Source of the DNA: Marine Group I thaumarchaeote
Lineage (GTDB): Archaea > Thermoproteota > Nitrososphaeria > Nitrososphaerales > Nitrosopumilaceae
Assembly: GCA_013390785.1 (NCBI GenBank)
Contig: JACASW010000006.1
Span: 1-64,000, forward strand
DNA: 64,000 bases
Direction of reading: 5' to 3'
The position numbers and the translations under genes are program-made. Positions 36,294-45,764 of the stretch are shown here, in pieces. Each line of letters opens with the position of its first letter. Position 1 is the first letter of the stretch. Below the pieces are notes generated by a model, which was not told where the DNA came from, did not search any database, and saw only the letters and a list, made by a program, of their open reading frames with translations.

Positions 36294-36941
36294 TTGGCAA
36301 ACGACTTTATCTCAGTTTTTTTAAAACAAGTCATGACATTAAAGAACGTAAAAACATCGTTACCGAGAATTTCAAAGTCTCTACAAGCTTCAAATGCATC
36401 AAGAGAATTTTTGATAAAAAATACAAGAGATGTTGTAATCTTATGCAGTCATTCCATCATAGCAGCTCATAAAGGTGATCTTAGATTAGCAAGAGAAAAA
36501 ATCAAGAAAGCGGAAGCAGTTTTAAAAGTGAACCAAAAAAAAGCGAAGAATAACTTTAAAAAATATCTTATCACACCTGAACAGGAATTTGTTGAGGCTC
36601 ATTCATTTTTAGCGATTGTAGAAAATAAGGAAATTCCTTCACTAAAATCTCTAAAAGTTTCAGAGGAATCATACATTTTGGGATTACTTGATTGTATTGG
36701 TGAGCTTAAAAGATTTGTATTAGATAATATCAGAAATGACCAACTGAAGAAAGCTGATAGAATTTTTAATGTTATGGAAAATCTCTATCATGCTCTTTAT
36801 CCATTTGCCATGTATGACAAAATAGTAAAGGAAACAAGAAGAAAATTGGATGTCAATCGTATTCTTGTAGAAGAAACAAGAGCTGTAATTACTGAAGAGA
36901 TTAGAAGAAATCATTTCGTCAAAGCTTTGACAAAAAAATAA
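36294..36941 (+). CDS. Translin-family protein
   Basis: A 215-residue, nearly all-helical protein. NTRDVVILCSHSIIAAHKGD and the later GELKRFVLDNIRNDQL, ALYPFAMYD match archaeal translin homologues, which bind RNA or single-stranded DNA and assemble into ring oligomers. The start is TTG 36294, about 22 nt after a TATA-like stretch; ATG 36330 is an alternative. It is divergent from nnrE, with a 33-bp gap, and followed by the convergent tRNA-Leu. Confidence 0.8.
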   Translation: MANDFISVFLKQVMTLKNVKTSLPRISKSLQASNASREFLIKNTRDVVILCSHSIIAAHKGDLRLAREKIKKAEAVLKVNQKKAKNNFKKYLITPEQEFVEAHSFLAIVENKEIPSLKSLKVSEESYILGLLDCIGELKRFVLDNIRNDQLKKADRIFNVMENLYHALYPFAMYDKIVKETRRKLDVNRILVEETRAVITEEIRRNHFVKALTKK

Positions 36942-36959
36942 TACTATAATTTTTAGAAA

Positions 36960-37044
36960 TGCGGGCGATGGGATTTGAACCCACGAACTCCTGAGAGACT
37001 AGCCCCTCAAGCTAGCGCCTTTGGCCAGGCTGGGCGACACCCGC
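36960..37044 (-). tRNA. tRNA-Leu (anticodon GAG)
   Basis: An 85-nt class II tRNA on the minus strand. The acceptor GCGGGTG pairs with CGCCCGC, with discriminator A. The anticodon stem CTAGC/GCTAG closes a loop TTGAGGG giving anticodon GAG. A long variable arm (TCTCTCAGGAGTT region) and T-arm GTGGG/CCCAT-type pairing follow. No intron. It lies between translin and rpoN. Confidence 0.93.
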
Positions 37045-37094
37045 AAATAATTCCCGTGCAGGGTTTTTATAATCCTTAACTCCTTTTTGAAAAT

Positions 37095-37331
37095 GTGCTA
37101 GTGCCAGTAAGATGTTTTACTTGTGGTAATCTCGTTGCTGATAAATTTGATGAATATCAGAACAGGGTAAAATCAGGTGAGGAACCTGCAAAAATATTAG
37201 ATTCATTAGGGATCGAAAGATATTGCTGCAGAAGAATGATGTTAACCACACTTGAGACAATACAACAAGTAATTCCGTTTTATGAGGCTATGTACAAAAG
37301 AAATATAGAAATTCAGTCAGAGTTAGAATAG
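37095..37331 (+). CDS. rpoN: DNA-directed RNA polymerase subunit N (RPB10-like)
   Basis: A 78-residue zinc-binding subunit with the N-terminal RCFTCG motif and the CCRRM pair (about residues 44-48), the family signature. The start is GTG 37095; the ATG at 37093 is immediately followed by a stop in its own frame. It is directly followed by eno with no spacer (stop then ATG), and heads the rpoN-eno-rps2-isoprenoid gene series common in archaea. Confidence 0.95.
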   Translation: MLVPVRCFTCGNLVADKFDEYQNRVKSGEEPAKILDSLGIERYCCRRMMLTTLETIQQVIPFYEAMYKRNIEIQSELE

Positions 37332-38570
37332 ATGGCTAGAATTACATCAATTAATGCTAGAATAATTCATAACAGTAGAGGTAGTAAGACGATAGAAGTA
37401 GATGTTATTTCTGACAACCAATATCTAGGCAGAACATCTGCACCATCTGGAGCAAGTGTTGGAAAATATGAGGCTGTTAGCTTCCCAAAAAACGGTCCTG
37501 AACAAAGTCTTCGTATTTTAAACGAAAACTCGGAGAAATTTCTTGAATTTGAGTCAAGTGACCTGAAATCAATTGATGAAACATTAAAGTCGATAGATAA
37601 AACATCTGATTACTCTAAAATTGGTGGCTCATTAGCTTATGCTGTTACAATTGCTTCAATGGAATCAGCATCAAAAGCATCTGGAAAGCAACTTTTTGAA
37701 TTAATTTCAGAGCAAAATGAATACAGGTTTCCTATACCGATAGGAAATATTTTAGGTGGTGGAGCACATGCAGGGCCTGGAACCCCAGACATACAAGAAA
37801 TTCTAATTTCTGCTCCAAGCGCTAAAACGATTAGGGACGCTATTGAAACAAATTTTGCAGTACATAGTGAATTACGTAATGTGATAGAAAAAACTGATCC
37901 CAGTTTTACAAATGGAAGAGGAGATGAAGGTGGATGGGCTCCAAAATGTGATAATGAAAAAGCTTTGGAGCTTTGCGCAAAAGCATGTGAAAATTTGGGA
38001 TATACCTTAGGAAATGAAGTGTCATTGGGAGTAGACTTTGCATCATCAACTCAATGGAATGAAGAAAAACATGTATACGAATATGACAGGGCAGGGTTTC
38101 AGAACACTCCAGAAGAGCAAATTCAATTTGCTGCGGATATTATTGAAAAATACAAATTAATTTATGCAGAAGATACGGTACATGAAGAAGCATTTGGCAA
38201 TATGTCAGAGCTAGTATCAAAATTCCCTAAAACTATGATTGTCGGTGATGATCTAACTGTAACCAACAAAGGCATATTGGAAAAAGCGATTGAAAACAAG
38301 TCATGCAATGCTGCAATTTTAAAAGTAAATCAGGCTGGAAGCTTGTATGATGCACTAGAATTTGCTAAAGTGGCAGATAACAACGACATTAAACTGATCA
38401 CATCACACCGCTCTGGGGAATCAATTGATTCTCATATTTCTCATATTGGAATAGGAACTAATTCCAAGATGTTAAAAGTGGGTGTTGTTGGTGGAGAAAG
38501 AATCGCAAAATTAAACGAGTTGATCCGCCTTTCAGAGCATGATTTAATACGAGGCATGGCTGAGGTTTAA
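37332..38570 (+). CDS. eno: Enolase
   Basis: A 412-residue phosphopyruvate hydratase, interconverting 2-phosphoglycerate and phosphoenolpyruvate. N-terminal lid SAPSGASVGKYEA (about 36-48), metal-binding VDFASSTQW, EDTV and VGDDLTVTN (about 235-315), and the catalytic SHRSGES loop (about 357) are all present. Start follows the rpoN stop immediately; rps2 begins 7 bp after its stop. Confidence 0.96.
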   Translation: MARITSINARIIHNSRGSKTIEVDVISDNQYLGRTSAPSGASVGKYEAVSFPKNGPEQSLRILNENSEKFLEFESSDLKSIDETLKSIDKTSDYSKIGGSLAYAVTIASMESASKASGKQLFELISEQNEYRFPIPIGNILGGGAHAGPGTPDIQEILISAPSAKTIRDAIETNFAVHSELRNVIEKTDPSFTNGRGDEGGWAPKCDNEKALELCAKACENLGYTLGNEVSLGVDFASSTQWNEEKHVYEYDRAGFQNTPEEQIQFAADIIEKYKLIYAEDTVHEEAFGNMSELVSKFPKTMIVGDDLTVTNKGILEKAIENKSCNAAILKVNQAGSLYDALEFAKVADNNDIKLITSHRSGESIDSHISHIGIGTNSKMLKVGVVGGERIAKLNELIRLSEHDLIRGMAEV

Positions 38571-38577
38571 AAATCCA

Positions 38578-39186
38578 ATGAGCCAACAAGCAGAGCACGA
38601 AGAAATTAAAAAGAAAATTCTTACAACTGGAATAAGGGTAGGGACAGAAGTGAAAACAAAATTCATGATTCCATATATTACACAGGCCAGCCCTGAGGGT
38701 CTTTACCTATTTGATTTAGACATCACTTTAAACAGAATTCAAACTGCTGCCAGATTTATCAAAAAATTTGACATTAAGAAAGTAATTGTATATTCAGGAA
38801 GAACTTATGCAACCACACCAATTGAAAAATTCTGCCAATTAACTGGCGCAAAAAAAATGTTAGGACGATTCATGCCTGGAACTCTCACAAATCCATCATT
38901 GCCATATTATTCAGAACCAAAACTAATCGTAGTCTCTGATCCACAAGTTGATGCTCAAGCTGTTACTGAAGCTACAAATGCAGGAATTCCGGTAATAGGA
39001 ATTGCCAATACTGATAATGTCACGTCAGAACTTGACCTGGTTATTCCAGCTAATAACAGAGGACGAAAAGCCTTAGCAACAATTTATTGGCTGTTGGCTA
39101 GTGAAATTCTTCAAGATTCAAAAGCAATGAAATATGAAATTGATGACTTTGAAACCAAGACTGCCGAAGTGGAAGAAGAATTATAG
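38578..39186 (+). CDS. rps2: Small ribosomal subunit protein S2
   Basis: A 202-residue archaeal S2 with the family segments GTEVKTKFMIPYITQ, LFDLDITLNRI, RFMPGTLTNP (near residue 98) and LIVVSDPQVDAQAV. The tail is acidic. It lies between eno and mevalonate kinase, in the usual archaeal order. Confidence 0.96.
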   Translation: MSQQAEHEEIKKKILTTGIRVGTEVKTKFMIPYITQASPEGLYLFDLDITLNRIQTAARFIKKFDIKKVIVYSGRTYATTPIEKFCQLTGAKKMLGRFMPGTLTNPSLPYYSEPKLIVVSDPQVDAQAVTEATNAGIPVIGIANTDNVTSELDLVIPANNRGRKALATIYWLLASEILQDSKAMKYEIDDFETKTAEVEEEL

Positions 39187-39207
39187 AGCATACCTTAAAC
39201 CAAAATA

Positions 39208-40155
39208 TTGAAATCAATAGCATCAGCACCGGCAAAAATAATTCTGTTTGGAGAACATTTTGTTGTTCATGGAACTAAAGCAATTCTTGCTGCAATAGAC
39301 AAAAGGGTAACAGTCACGTCAACTTTTACGAATGATAATACCATAAAGGTAAATTCACAGTTGGGAACACTTGAAATACCTATTTCATCTTCATACGAAG
39401 AAGCTAAGAGTGAATTCAGACCATTTATTTTTCTAGCAAATAAAATGATTAACTCTAATCAAAATGTCAGTGGATTAGAAATTACAATAGATTCTGACAT
39501 TCCCATTGGAGTAGGACTTGGATCATCCTCTGCCTGTTGTATTGCTGCTGCTGCTTCAATCTCTGAATTATTTAAGAAACTATCATCTGAGAAGATCCTA
39601 AATCTAGCAATAGAGGCTGAAAAAACAATCTTTCCTGATACATCTGGTGCAGATTGTACTGTCTGTACTTATGGTGGAATGATTGAATATCCTAGCATCG
39701 AAAAAATTAGTAATACTTTTGATCTTAATCTTCTAATAGCGAATTCCATGATTCCACACAACACTAAGAATAGTGTTGAGAAAGTCAACAAATTCAAGGA
39801 AAATGATGAAGATAGGTTTTCACAATTATGTAATCTTGAAAACAGATTAATCGATGAAGTAATTATAGCCATGAAAAATAATGATACTACTACACTTGGA
39901 TCAAAAATGTCAGAGAATCAGAAATACCTTGAGGAAATCCAAGTTTCAAACAATACGTTACGTAACATGATAAATTCATTAAATGAGATATCTTTGGGTT
40001 CAAAAATTACTGGAGCTGGAGATGGTGGCTGCGTTATTGCGCTAGTTGAGGATGAAAATATGGACAAAGTGCCTGCACTTTTACCAAAAGATAAGGAATA
40101 TTTTTCAGCAAAAATTGATACAAAGGGAGTTGTGTGGAGTACGATAGAAGAATGA
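39208..40155 (+). CDS. mvk: Mevalonate kinase
   Basis: A 315-residue GHMP kinase that phosphorylates mevalonate. APAKIILFGEHFVVHG is at the N-terminus, the phosphate loop IGVGLGSSSACCIAA at about 104-118, and the third motif KITGAGDGGCVIAL at about 268-281. The start is TTG 39208. Its TGA overlaps the ATG of the isopentenyl phosphate kinase gene (ATGA), showing coupling within the archaeal mevalonate pathway cluster. Confidence 0.95.
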   Translation: MKSIASAPAKIILFGEHFVVHGTKAILAAIDKRVTVTSTFTNDNTIKVNSQLGTLEIPISSSYEEAKSEFRPFIFLANKMINSNQNVSGLEITIDSDIPIGVGLGSSSACCIAAAASISELFKKLSSEKILNLAIEAEKTIFPDTSGADCTVCTYGGMIEYPSIEKISNTFDLNLLIANSMIPHNTKNSVEKVNKFKENDEDRFSQLCNLENRLIDEVIIAMKNNDTTTLGSKMSENQKYLEEIQVSNNTLRNMINSLNEISLGSKITGAGDGGCVIALVEDENMDKVPALLPKDKEYFSAKIDTKGVVWSTIEE

Positions 40156-40889
40156 TTCTAATAAAATTGGGGGGTTCAATTATCACAAATAAGGGAAAGC
40201 CCCAGTCAGCAAGAAGAAAAACAATAGACAGTATTCTAAAACAGATCAAGCGGATTGACGAACCAAAGGTTTTGGTTCATGGCGGTGGCTCTTACGGTCA
40301 TTACTGGTCTGTGAAATATGGCATGCACACAAAACCTGCAAGATACAGCTTGAAAGGACTATCAGTAGTAAAAAATTCCATGATAGAACTGGACAAAATT
40401 ATCTTGGACAGCGCCACAAAAAACAGACTAAACACATACTCTATTCCACCTACTGATTTTATGAACGGAAACAAGACTATTAGAAGCAAGATTCAGAAGA
40501 TTGGCGAAATTGCAAAGTCTGGGCTTGTCCCGGTAACATATGGAGATGCATTGTGGTATGGTCAGAAAAAATCTTACATTTTATCTGGAGATGTTATAAT
40601 GACTACAATTGGAAAAATTTTGAAGCCAAGACTGTCAATTTTTGTTCTAGATGTGGATGGAGTGTACTCTAATACAAAATCAAAAAAATTGATTTATGAC
40701 TTCAAAAAGGAAAAACCTACAATAAGTAAAAACAAGATGGATGTAACTGGAGGAATGGCTCGAAAAATTACAGAGGCAACAAAGATGTCAAAGTATGGCC
40801 TGAAAGTATTTTTCGTAAACGGTAACAAGCCTCAAAGAATTATTGGTGCTGTCTCTGGAAAAAAGTTTGAAGGTACACTATTCAGGTGA
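40152..40889 (+). CDS. ipk: Isopentenyl phosphate kinase
   Basis: A 245-residue amino-acid-kinase-fold enzyme making IPP from isopentenyl phosphate, the last step of the archaeal alternative mevalonate pathway. The N-terminal LIKLGGSIITNKGK and the HGGGSYGHYW segment with the family's catalytic histidine are clear, as is the ADP-side LDVDGVYSN and DVTGGMARKI. Start ATG 40152 overlaps the mvk stop by 4 bp. Confidence 0.95.
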   Translation: MILIKLGGSIITNKGKPQSARRKTIDSILKQIKRIDEPKVLVHGGGSYGHYWSVKYGMHTKPARYSLKGLSVVKNSMIELDKIILDSATKNRLNTYSIPPTDFMNGNKTIRSKIQKIGEIAKSGLVPVTYGDALWYGQKKSYILSGDVIMTTIGKILKPRLSIFVLDVDGVYSNTKSKKLIYDFKKEKPTISKNKMDVTGGMARKITEATKMSKYGLKVFFVNGNKPQRIIGAVSGKKFEGTLFR

Positions 40890-40893
40890 TACA

Positions 40894-41532
40894 ATGGAAG
40901 AGTATGTTATTCTGGTAGATCAAAACGATAATCCTATTGGAAAAGAAGATAAAGTAAAATGCCATCTACCAAACGGAAAACTTCACAGGGCGTTTACTGC
41001 GCTGATATTCAATGGAGAAGGAAAATTACTGTTAACAAAAAGGAGTGAAGGCAAAATGCTTTGGCCAAATGATTGGGACGGAACTGTCGCAAGTCATCCA
41101 AGGGAGTCTGAAACCTATGTGTCATCTGCCGAACGTAGAATGCCTGAAGAGATCGGAATCGACTGTAAGATGAACTATGTTAACAAATTCGAGTATCATG
41201 TTCCATACAAGGACATTGGTTCCGAAAATGAAATTTGTGGTACATTGATTGGTACAATAGATAGTTTTGATGAATCGTCTATGATTAAAGATGAAATTTC
41301 TGAAATAAAATGGATTAATCCAGACGAATTGAAAAATGAACTTGAACAAAATAGAGATACATATTGCCCATGGATGGTAATTGCGCTTTATTTTCTTGCA
41401 GATTCTGACTATAATATACTAGAAAAATTCAATTCTTTAATTACAAAATGGGCTTCAGATGATTTAAAACGTGTATATCAAAATGCAATTAAACATTACA
41501 TACCTGATAATAATTGGAGATTAGTACATTGA
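40894..41532 (+). CDS. idi: Type I (Nudix) isopentenyl-diphosphate isomerase-like protein, catalytic Cys replaced
   Basis: A 212-residue Nudix protein, placed exactly where IPP isomerase belongs (after ipk, before prenyl synthase). Family landmarks are HRAFTALIFN, LWPNDWDGTVASHP (about 56-69), AERRMPEEIG and the ENEIC glutamate region. In E. coli Idi the active-site cysteine (Cys67) is in the block just before the HP pair; here that position is Ala66. Whether it still isomerises IPP is uncertain. ATG 40894 is chosen; the TGA overlaps the TTG start of the next gene. Confidence 0.82.
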   Translation: MEEYVILVDQNDNPIGKEDKVKCHLPNGKLHRAFTALIFNGEGKLLLTKRSEGKMLWPNDWDGTVASHPRESETYVSSAERRMPEEIGIDCKMNYVNKFEYHVPYKDIGSENEICGTLIGTIDSFDESSMIKDEISEIKWINPDELKNELEQNRDTYCPWMVIALYFLADSDYNILEKFNSLITKWASDDLKRVYQNAIKHYIPDNNWRLVH

Positions 41533-42512
41533 AAGCTTCAAATTCTATTAAGAAAAATGCGGGATTTGTCAACAAGTTCCTAAAAAAAGAGCTCAAAGGA
41601 AATCCAAAACAGCTGTATGATGCAGCTTCCCATCTAATACTTCATGGTGGTAAGCGTCTAAGACCATTTTTGGTTTTGAAAAGTTGTCAAATGCTTGGTG
41701 GAAAGCAATCTGATGCAATGGCTGCTGCTAGTGCAGTTGAGATGATCCATAATTTTACACTAGTACATGATGACATCATGGATAATGATGAAATGAGACA
41801 CGGGGTACCAACTACCCATAAAAAATTTGATATGCCTTTAGCAATTCTTGCAGGGGATGTTTTGTATTCAAAAGCATACCACACTATTTCATCTAAATCA
41901 AAACTATCTTCCAATTATACGACACAGCTGGTATCGAAACTATCCAAAACATGCGTTGAAATTTGTGAGGGGCAAGTTAATGACATTAAATTTGCTGAAA
42001 ACAAGAGAATTCCAACAGAAAAAGAATACATCAAAATGATTGAAAAGAAAACAGCAGTACTTTTTGAGGTTTCGTGTGCAATGGGTGCAATTTGTGCAAA
42101 AAGAAAACAGAAGGATGTGAAAAATCTATCATCGTTTGGAAGGAATTTAGGAATAGTGTTCCAAATTACAGACGATCTTATTGGAATTATTGGAGACAGT
42201 AAAGTCACAAAAAAACCGGTAGGAAACGACATACGCGAAGGTAAAAAATCACTTCCAATCATTCTTGCAATTAAGAAGGCAAAGGGCAAGAACAGGAAAA
42301 TGATAATGCGTGTTTTTGGAAATTCCAAAGCTTCAAAACAACAAATCAATCTGGCAGTGAATGTCATTCGTTCATTGGGTGTAGAAGATGAAGTTAGAAG
42401 CATGACATTGAAATATGCACAGCAGGCTGAAAAATCACTTGGGGCATATATTGGTACAGCTAAAAACGAAATAATTTCATTATTGGATTTTGTTATCAAA
42501 AGGCGTTTGTAG
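41529..42512 (+). CDS. idsA: Polyprenyl (geranylgeranyl) diphosphate synthase
   Basis: A 327-residue trans-prenyltransferase elongating DMAPP with IPP to the chains used for archaeal ether lipids. First aspartate-rich motif DDIMDND is at about 85-91, preceded by LRPFLVLK; second is DDLIGIIGD at about 218-226. Start TTG 41529 overlaps the idi stop (TTGA). Product chain length (C20 or shorter) cannot be decided by eye. Confidence 0.93.
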   Translation: MKASNSIKKNAGFVNKFLKKELKGNPKQLYDAASHLILHGGKRLRPFLVLKSCQMLGGKQSDAMAAASAVEMIHNFTLVHDDIMDNDEMRHGVPTTHKKFDMPLAILAGDVLYSKAYHTISSKSKLSSNYTTQLVSKLSKTCVEICEGQVNDIKFAENKRIPTEKEYIKMIEKKTAVLFEVSCAMGAICAKRKQKDVKNLSSFGRNLGIVFQITDDLIGIIGDSKVTKKPVGNDIREGKKSLPIILAIKKAKGKNRKMIMRVFGNSKASKQQINLAVNVIRSLGVEDEVRSMTLKYAQQAEKSLGAYIGTAKNEIISLLDFVIKRRL

Positions 42513-42513
42513 C

Positions 42514-44226
42514 TTGGATGATAATTTAAAGAAAGAGATCAGAAAAATAGCTTTACAGAATGCGGTTGAGCATGATGGTAAGACAAATGACAAAGTTGTA
42601 CTGTCAAAATCTTTAGGAACAATACCTGAACTTAGAAACAATGTAAAAGGTGCTATTCCAGAAATCACATCAATTGTTTCTCAAGTTAATGGTATGTCAA
42701 TTGAGGAACAGAAAACTGAGATACAAAATAATTTCCCTGAAATCCTTAATGTAAAAGAAAAGCCAAAAGAGGAAAGAGTAGGCTTACCACCACTGGAAGG
42801 GGCTGAACATGGTAAGGTTGTAACTAGATTTACGCCCGCACCTAATGGCTATCCTCACATTGGTCACGCAAAGGCCGCTATAATCAGCGAGGAATACACC
42901 AAAATGTATGGTGGAAAAATAGTTTTAAGATTTGATGATACTAACCCAGATGATACAAGATTAGAGTATTGGGCTGCCATAAAGGTGGGACTGGATTGGC
43001 TTGGAATAAAATTCGATGAGGAAAAAAATACCTCTGATGACATAGAGTTACTTTATGATAAATGCACGAAGATGTTAAAGGAAAATTCTGCATATGTATG
43101 TACATGCAAGCGTGACACCATAAGCAAAAACAGGAAAGAGATGGTATCTTGTAAATGTAGTAATGGAGATGTCAAGCAAAATGAAGATAGGTGGGAAAAA
43201 ATGTTTAACAAATACAAACCAGGAGAAGCAATTGTTAGATTTCGTGGAGACATGGAATCTAAGAACACTGTAATGCGAGACCCTATACTCTTCAGGATCA
43301 ATGATGAGAGACATGCACGTTTGGAAAAAAAATACAGAGTCTGGCCAAGTTATGATTTTGCAGTTGCTGTTGAAGATTATACAGATGGTATAACTCATGC
43401 GTTAAGAAGTAAGGAATATGAATTAAGAAATGAATTGTATCATGCAATACTGGATGCTCTTGATATGAAACATCCTAAGATGATGGAATTTTCAAGGTTA
43501 GAGTTTAAGGGCATGCCAGTCTCAAAAAGAGTTTTAAGACCTTTGATAGACGAAGGAAAGGTTTCTGGGTATGATGATCCAAGATTACCAACATTAGAAG
43601 CTCTAAAACGTCGTGGTATAACCCCGGAGGCAATTAGAAAATTCACGTTGTCATTAAGCCTTACAAAGGCGGATACTTTGGCACCATTTGATTCACTCGA
43701 AGCATTTAACCGAAAAATTGTTGATGAGAATAGCATTAGGCTATTCATGGTAAAAGATCCTCGAACACTGAAAATTAGAAATCTGCCCAATTCTACTGTA
43801 GAACTTCCTAACCATCCATCCAATAAAATGGGAACAAGAAAAGTTATGATAGAAGATAGTGTTTTTTTATCATCTGAAGATGTCAGAGATCTTAAGACTG
43901 GTGATCAACTGCGCTTAATGGGACTAGGCAATGTAAAAATCACATCAATAAATTCAGAAATAATTGGAGAGTTTACAGATGATGAACGTAACGTAAATTT
44001 CATGAAATTGCAATGGGTTTCTCAAAAAAATGCACATGAATTAAAAATTCTCATACCACAACAGTTGTTTGTGGATGATAAATTTAATGAAGAAAGCTTA
44101 GAAGAAATTCATGTGTATACAGAACCTCATTATTTAGAATTAAAGAATGGAGAAGAAATACAGTTTGTTCGATTTGGATATTGTCGAAAAGATTCATCTA
44201 AACATGCCATTTTTACCCATAAGTGA
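42514..44226 (+). CDS. gltX: Glutamyl-tRNA synthetase, archaeal type
   Basis: A 570-residue class Ib synthetase. An N-terminal helical domain (1-100) precedes RFTPAPNGYPHIGHAKAA, whose HIGH is the first signature. The second signature is the KGMPVSKR stretch near residue 330. The beta-barrel C-terminal domain is of the archaeal/eukaryotic GlnRS-like type, typical of GluRS that also charges tRNA-Gln in archaea lacking GlnRS. Start TTG 42514 lies 2 bp after the prenyl synthase stop. Confidence 0.94.
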   Translation: MDDNLKKEIRKIALQNAVEHDGKTNDKVVLSKSLGTIPELRNNVKGAIPEITSIVSQVNGMSIEEQKTEIQNNFPEILNVKEKPKEERVGLPPLEGAEHGKVVTRFTPAPNGYPHIGHAKAAIISEEYTKMYGGKIVLRFDDTNPDDTRLEYWAAIKVGLDWLGIKFDEEKNTSDDIELLYDKCTKMLKENSAYVCTCKRDTISKNRKEMVSCKCSNGDVKQNEDRWEKMFNKYKPGEAIVRFRGDMESKNTVMRDPILFRINDERHARLEKKYRVWPSYDFAVAVEDYTDGITHALRSKEYELRNELYHAILDALDMKHPKMMEFSRLEFKGMPVSKRVLRPLIDEGKVSGYDDPRLPTLEALKRRGITPEAIRKFTLSLSLTKADTLAPFDSLEAFNRKIVDENSIRLFMVKDPRTLKIRNLPNSTVELPNHPSNKMGTRKVMIEDSVFLSSEDVRDLKTGDQLRLMGLGNVKITSINSEIIGEFTDDERNVNFMKLQWVSQKNAHELKILIPQQLFVDDKFNEESLEEIHVYTEPHYLELKNGEEIQFVRFGYCRKDSSKHAIFTHK

Positions 44227-44231
44227 TTAAC

Positions 44232-45095
44232 ATGAAAATTGCAAGATTGATGCAGGATGGTAATGAAACCTACGGTTTGATAAAAGATGGTAACGTTGCA
44301 ACAAAAGATAGTATGATACACGAAACCAGTGTTCCACTTCCATTAAACATTATGGATTTTCTATTTGAAGGATGGTATGATGAAATAAAGGATAAAATAT
44401 CTTCTACATCATTTCAAGATGATCTTAAAAAATTTAGATTGCTTGATCCACTTCCAAATCCATCAAAAATAATCTGCCTTACATTTAACTATCCCAAACA
44501 TGCGAAAGAACAGAATTACGTGTCTACAAAAGAACCTGTGATATTTATCAAACCACGAACAACATTATGTGGAACTGGCTCAGAAATTTTATGCCCAAAT
44601 TTTGTCAAACAACTTGATTATGAGATAGAGCTTGCTGTTATAATTGGTAAGACATGCAAAAACATAGATGAAATTTCAGCAAAAGACTACATTTTTGGTT
44701 ATATGATTTTCAATGATGTTTCTGCGAGAGATGTACAAATGGAAGATAAACAATTTACACGTGGTAAATCGTTTGATACTTTTGCTCCTTGTGGTCCATG
44801 GATAACGAGTATGGAAGAAATAACGAATGTTGATGAATTACAAATGACAACAAGGGTAAATGGAGAGATTAGACAGAATTCATCAACAAATAACATGTTC
44901 ATCAAAATACCATCTATTGTGTCTAAACTTAGCAGGGTAATGACATTAGAAAAGGGAGATATAATTGCAACAGGAACACCAGAAGGCGTAGCATTGAATA
45001 ATCCAGATACACCATTTCTTAAAGATGGAGACAGGATTGATATGGAGATAGAAAAACTAGGAAAAATTCAAAACACTGTTAAATTTATTGACTAG
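44232..45095 (+). CDS. Fumarylacetoacetate hydrolase family protein
   Basis: A 287-residue FAH-fold enzyme. Metal-binding acids appear in LDYEIELAVIIGK, GYMIFNDVSARDVQ, and GDIIATGTPEGVA closes the active site. Family members hydrolyse or decarboxylate 2-oxo acids such as fumarylpyruvate or oxaloacetate; substrate here is not determined. Starts 5 bp after gltX and precedes a Rieske ferredoxin gene. Confidence 0.88.
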   Translation: MKIARLMQDGNETYGLIKDGNVATKDSMIHETSVPLPLNIMDFLFEGWYDEIKDKISSTSFQDDLKKFRLLDPLPNPSKIICLTFNYPKHAKEQNYVSTKEPVIFIKPRTTLCGTGSEILCPNFVKQLDYEIELAVIIGKTCKNIDEISAKDYIFGYMIFNDVSARDVQMEDKQFTRGKSFDTFAPCGPWITSMEEITNVDELQMTTRVNGEIRQNSSTNNMFIKIPSIVSKLSRVMTLEKGDIIATGTPEGVALNNPDTPFLKDGDRIDMEIEKLGKIQNTVKFID

Positions 45096-45129
45096 GAATA
45101 ATTTAAAAATAATTAAACTAAATCCATTT

Positions 45130-45438
45130 ATGGTAAGAATTCTTGTAGGTAAAACAACTGAAGTCATGCCAGGTCAGATGAAAAAAGTTTTGGTTGATGA
45201 AAACGAAGTAGTTGTTATTAACATTGATGGAAATTATTTTGCAATCAATGATACATGTAGTCATGCAGGTGGAAGTCTTTCAGAAGGGAAACTTGATGGT
45301 CATACAATAACTTGTGACTGGCATGGCGCACAATTTGAATGCAGGAGTGGAAAATTAATAAAATTTCCAGTAGAAATCAATGATTTAAGATCGTATGATG
45401 TAGTAATTGAATCAGATAGCATATTTGTGGAGACGTAG
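45130..45438 (+). CDS. Rieske-type ferredoxin
   Basis: A 102-residue soluble [2Fe-2S] Rieske protein with CSHAGG (about 43-48) and CDWHGAQF (about 62-69), supplying two Cys and two His ligands. No signal or membrane helix, so it is a cytosolic electron carrier similar to those paired with oxygenases or to NirD-like proteins. The partner is not evident. ATG 45130 is favoured over an in-frame TTG at 45088, which would overlap the preceding gene. Confidence 0.9.
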   Translation: MVRILVGKTTEVMPGQMKKVLVDENEVVVINIDGNYFAINDTCSHAGGSLSEGKLDGHTITCDWHGAQFECRSGKLIKFPVEINDLRSYDVVIESDSIFVET

Positions 45439-45466
45439 ACTTAAAATTACGACAAAATAGCATTAA

Positions 45467-45745
45467 ATGAGAAAAATGGCAACTAAAGAACAAAATCTTG
45501 GATTTCTTAATAATGCTACGTCTACATTGAATCAAATAGCTACTAATCCATCAACCCCAAAAAACATTCGAAAAAATATTGCAGATATAATTGAAGAATT
45601 AAAATCAGATGAATATTCATTATCCGTACGTGCAGCAAATACAATTAGCTTACTTGATGACGTAACTCAAGATCCTAATTTGCCATCTTACGTCAGAACC
45701 TCATTATGGCAGGCTGTATCAACATTAGAAAGTATAAGAGAATAA
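45467..45745 (+). CDS. UPF0147 family protein
   Basis: A 92-residue all-helical protein matching the archaeal UPF0147 family (NPSTPKNIRKNIADIIEEL, then SVRAANTISLLDDV, PNLPSYVRTSLWQAVS). The function is unknown; homologues occur throughout archaea. ATG 45467 or 45476 may be used. Confidence 0.85.
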   Translation: MRKMATKEQNLGFLNNATSTLNQIATNPSTPKNIRKNIADIIEELKSDEYSLSVRAANTISLLDDVTQDPNLPSYVRTSLWQAVSTLESIRE

Positions 45746-45764
45746 ATCTCTAAAATGTTTACAA

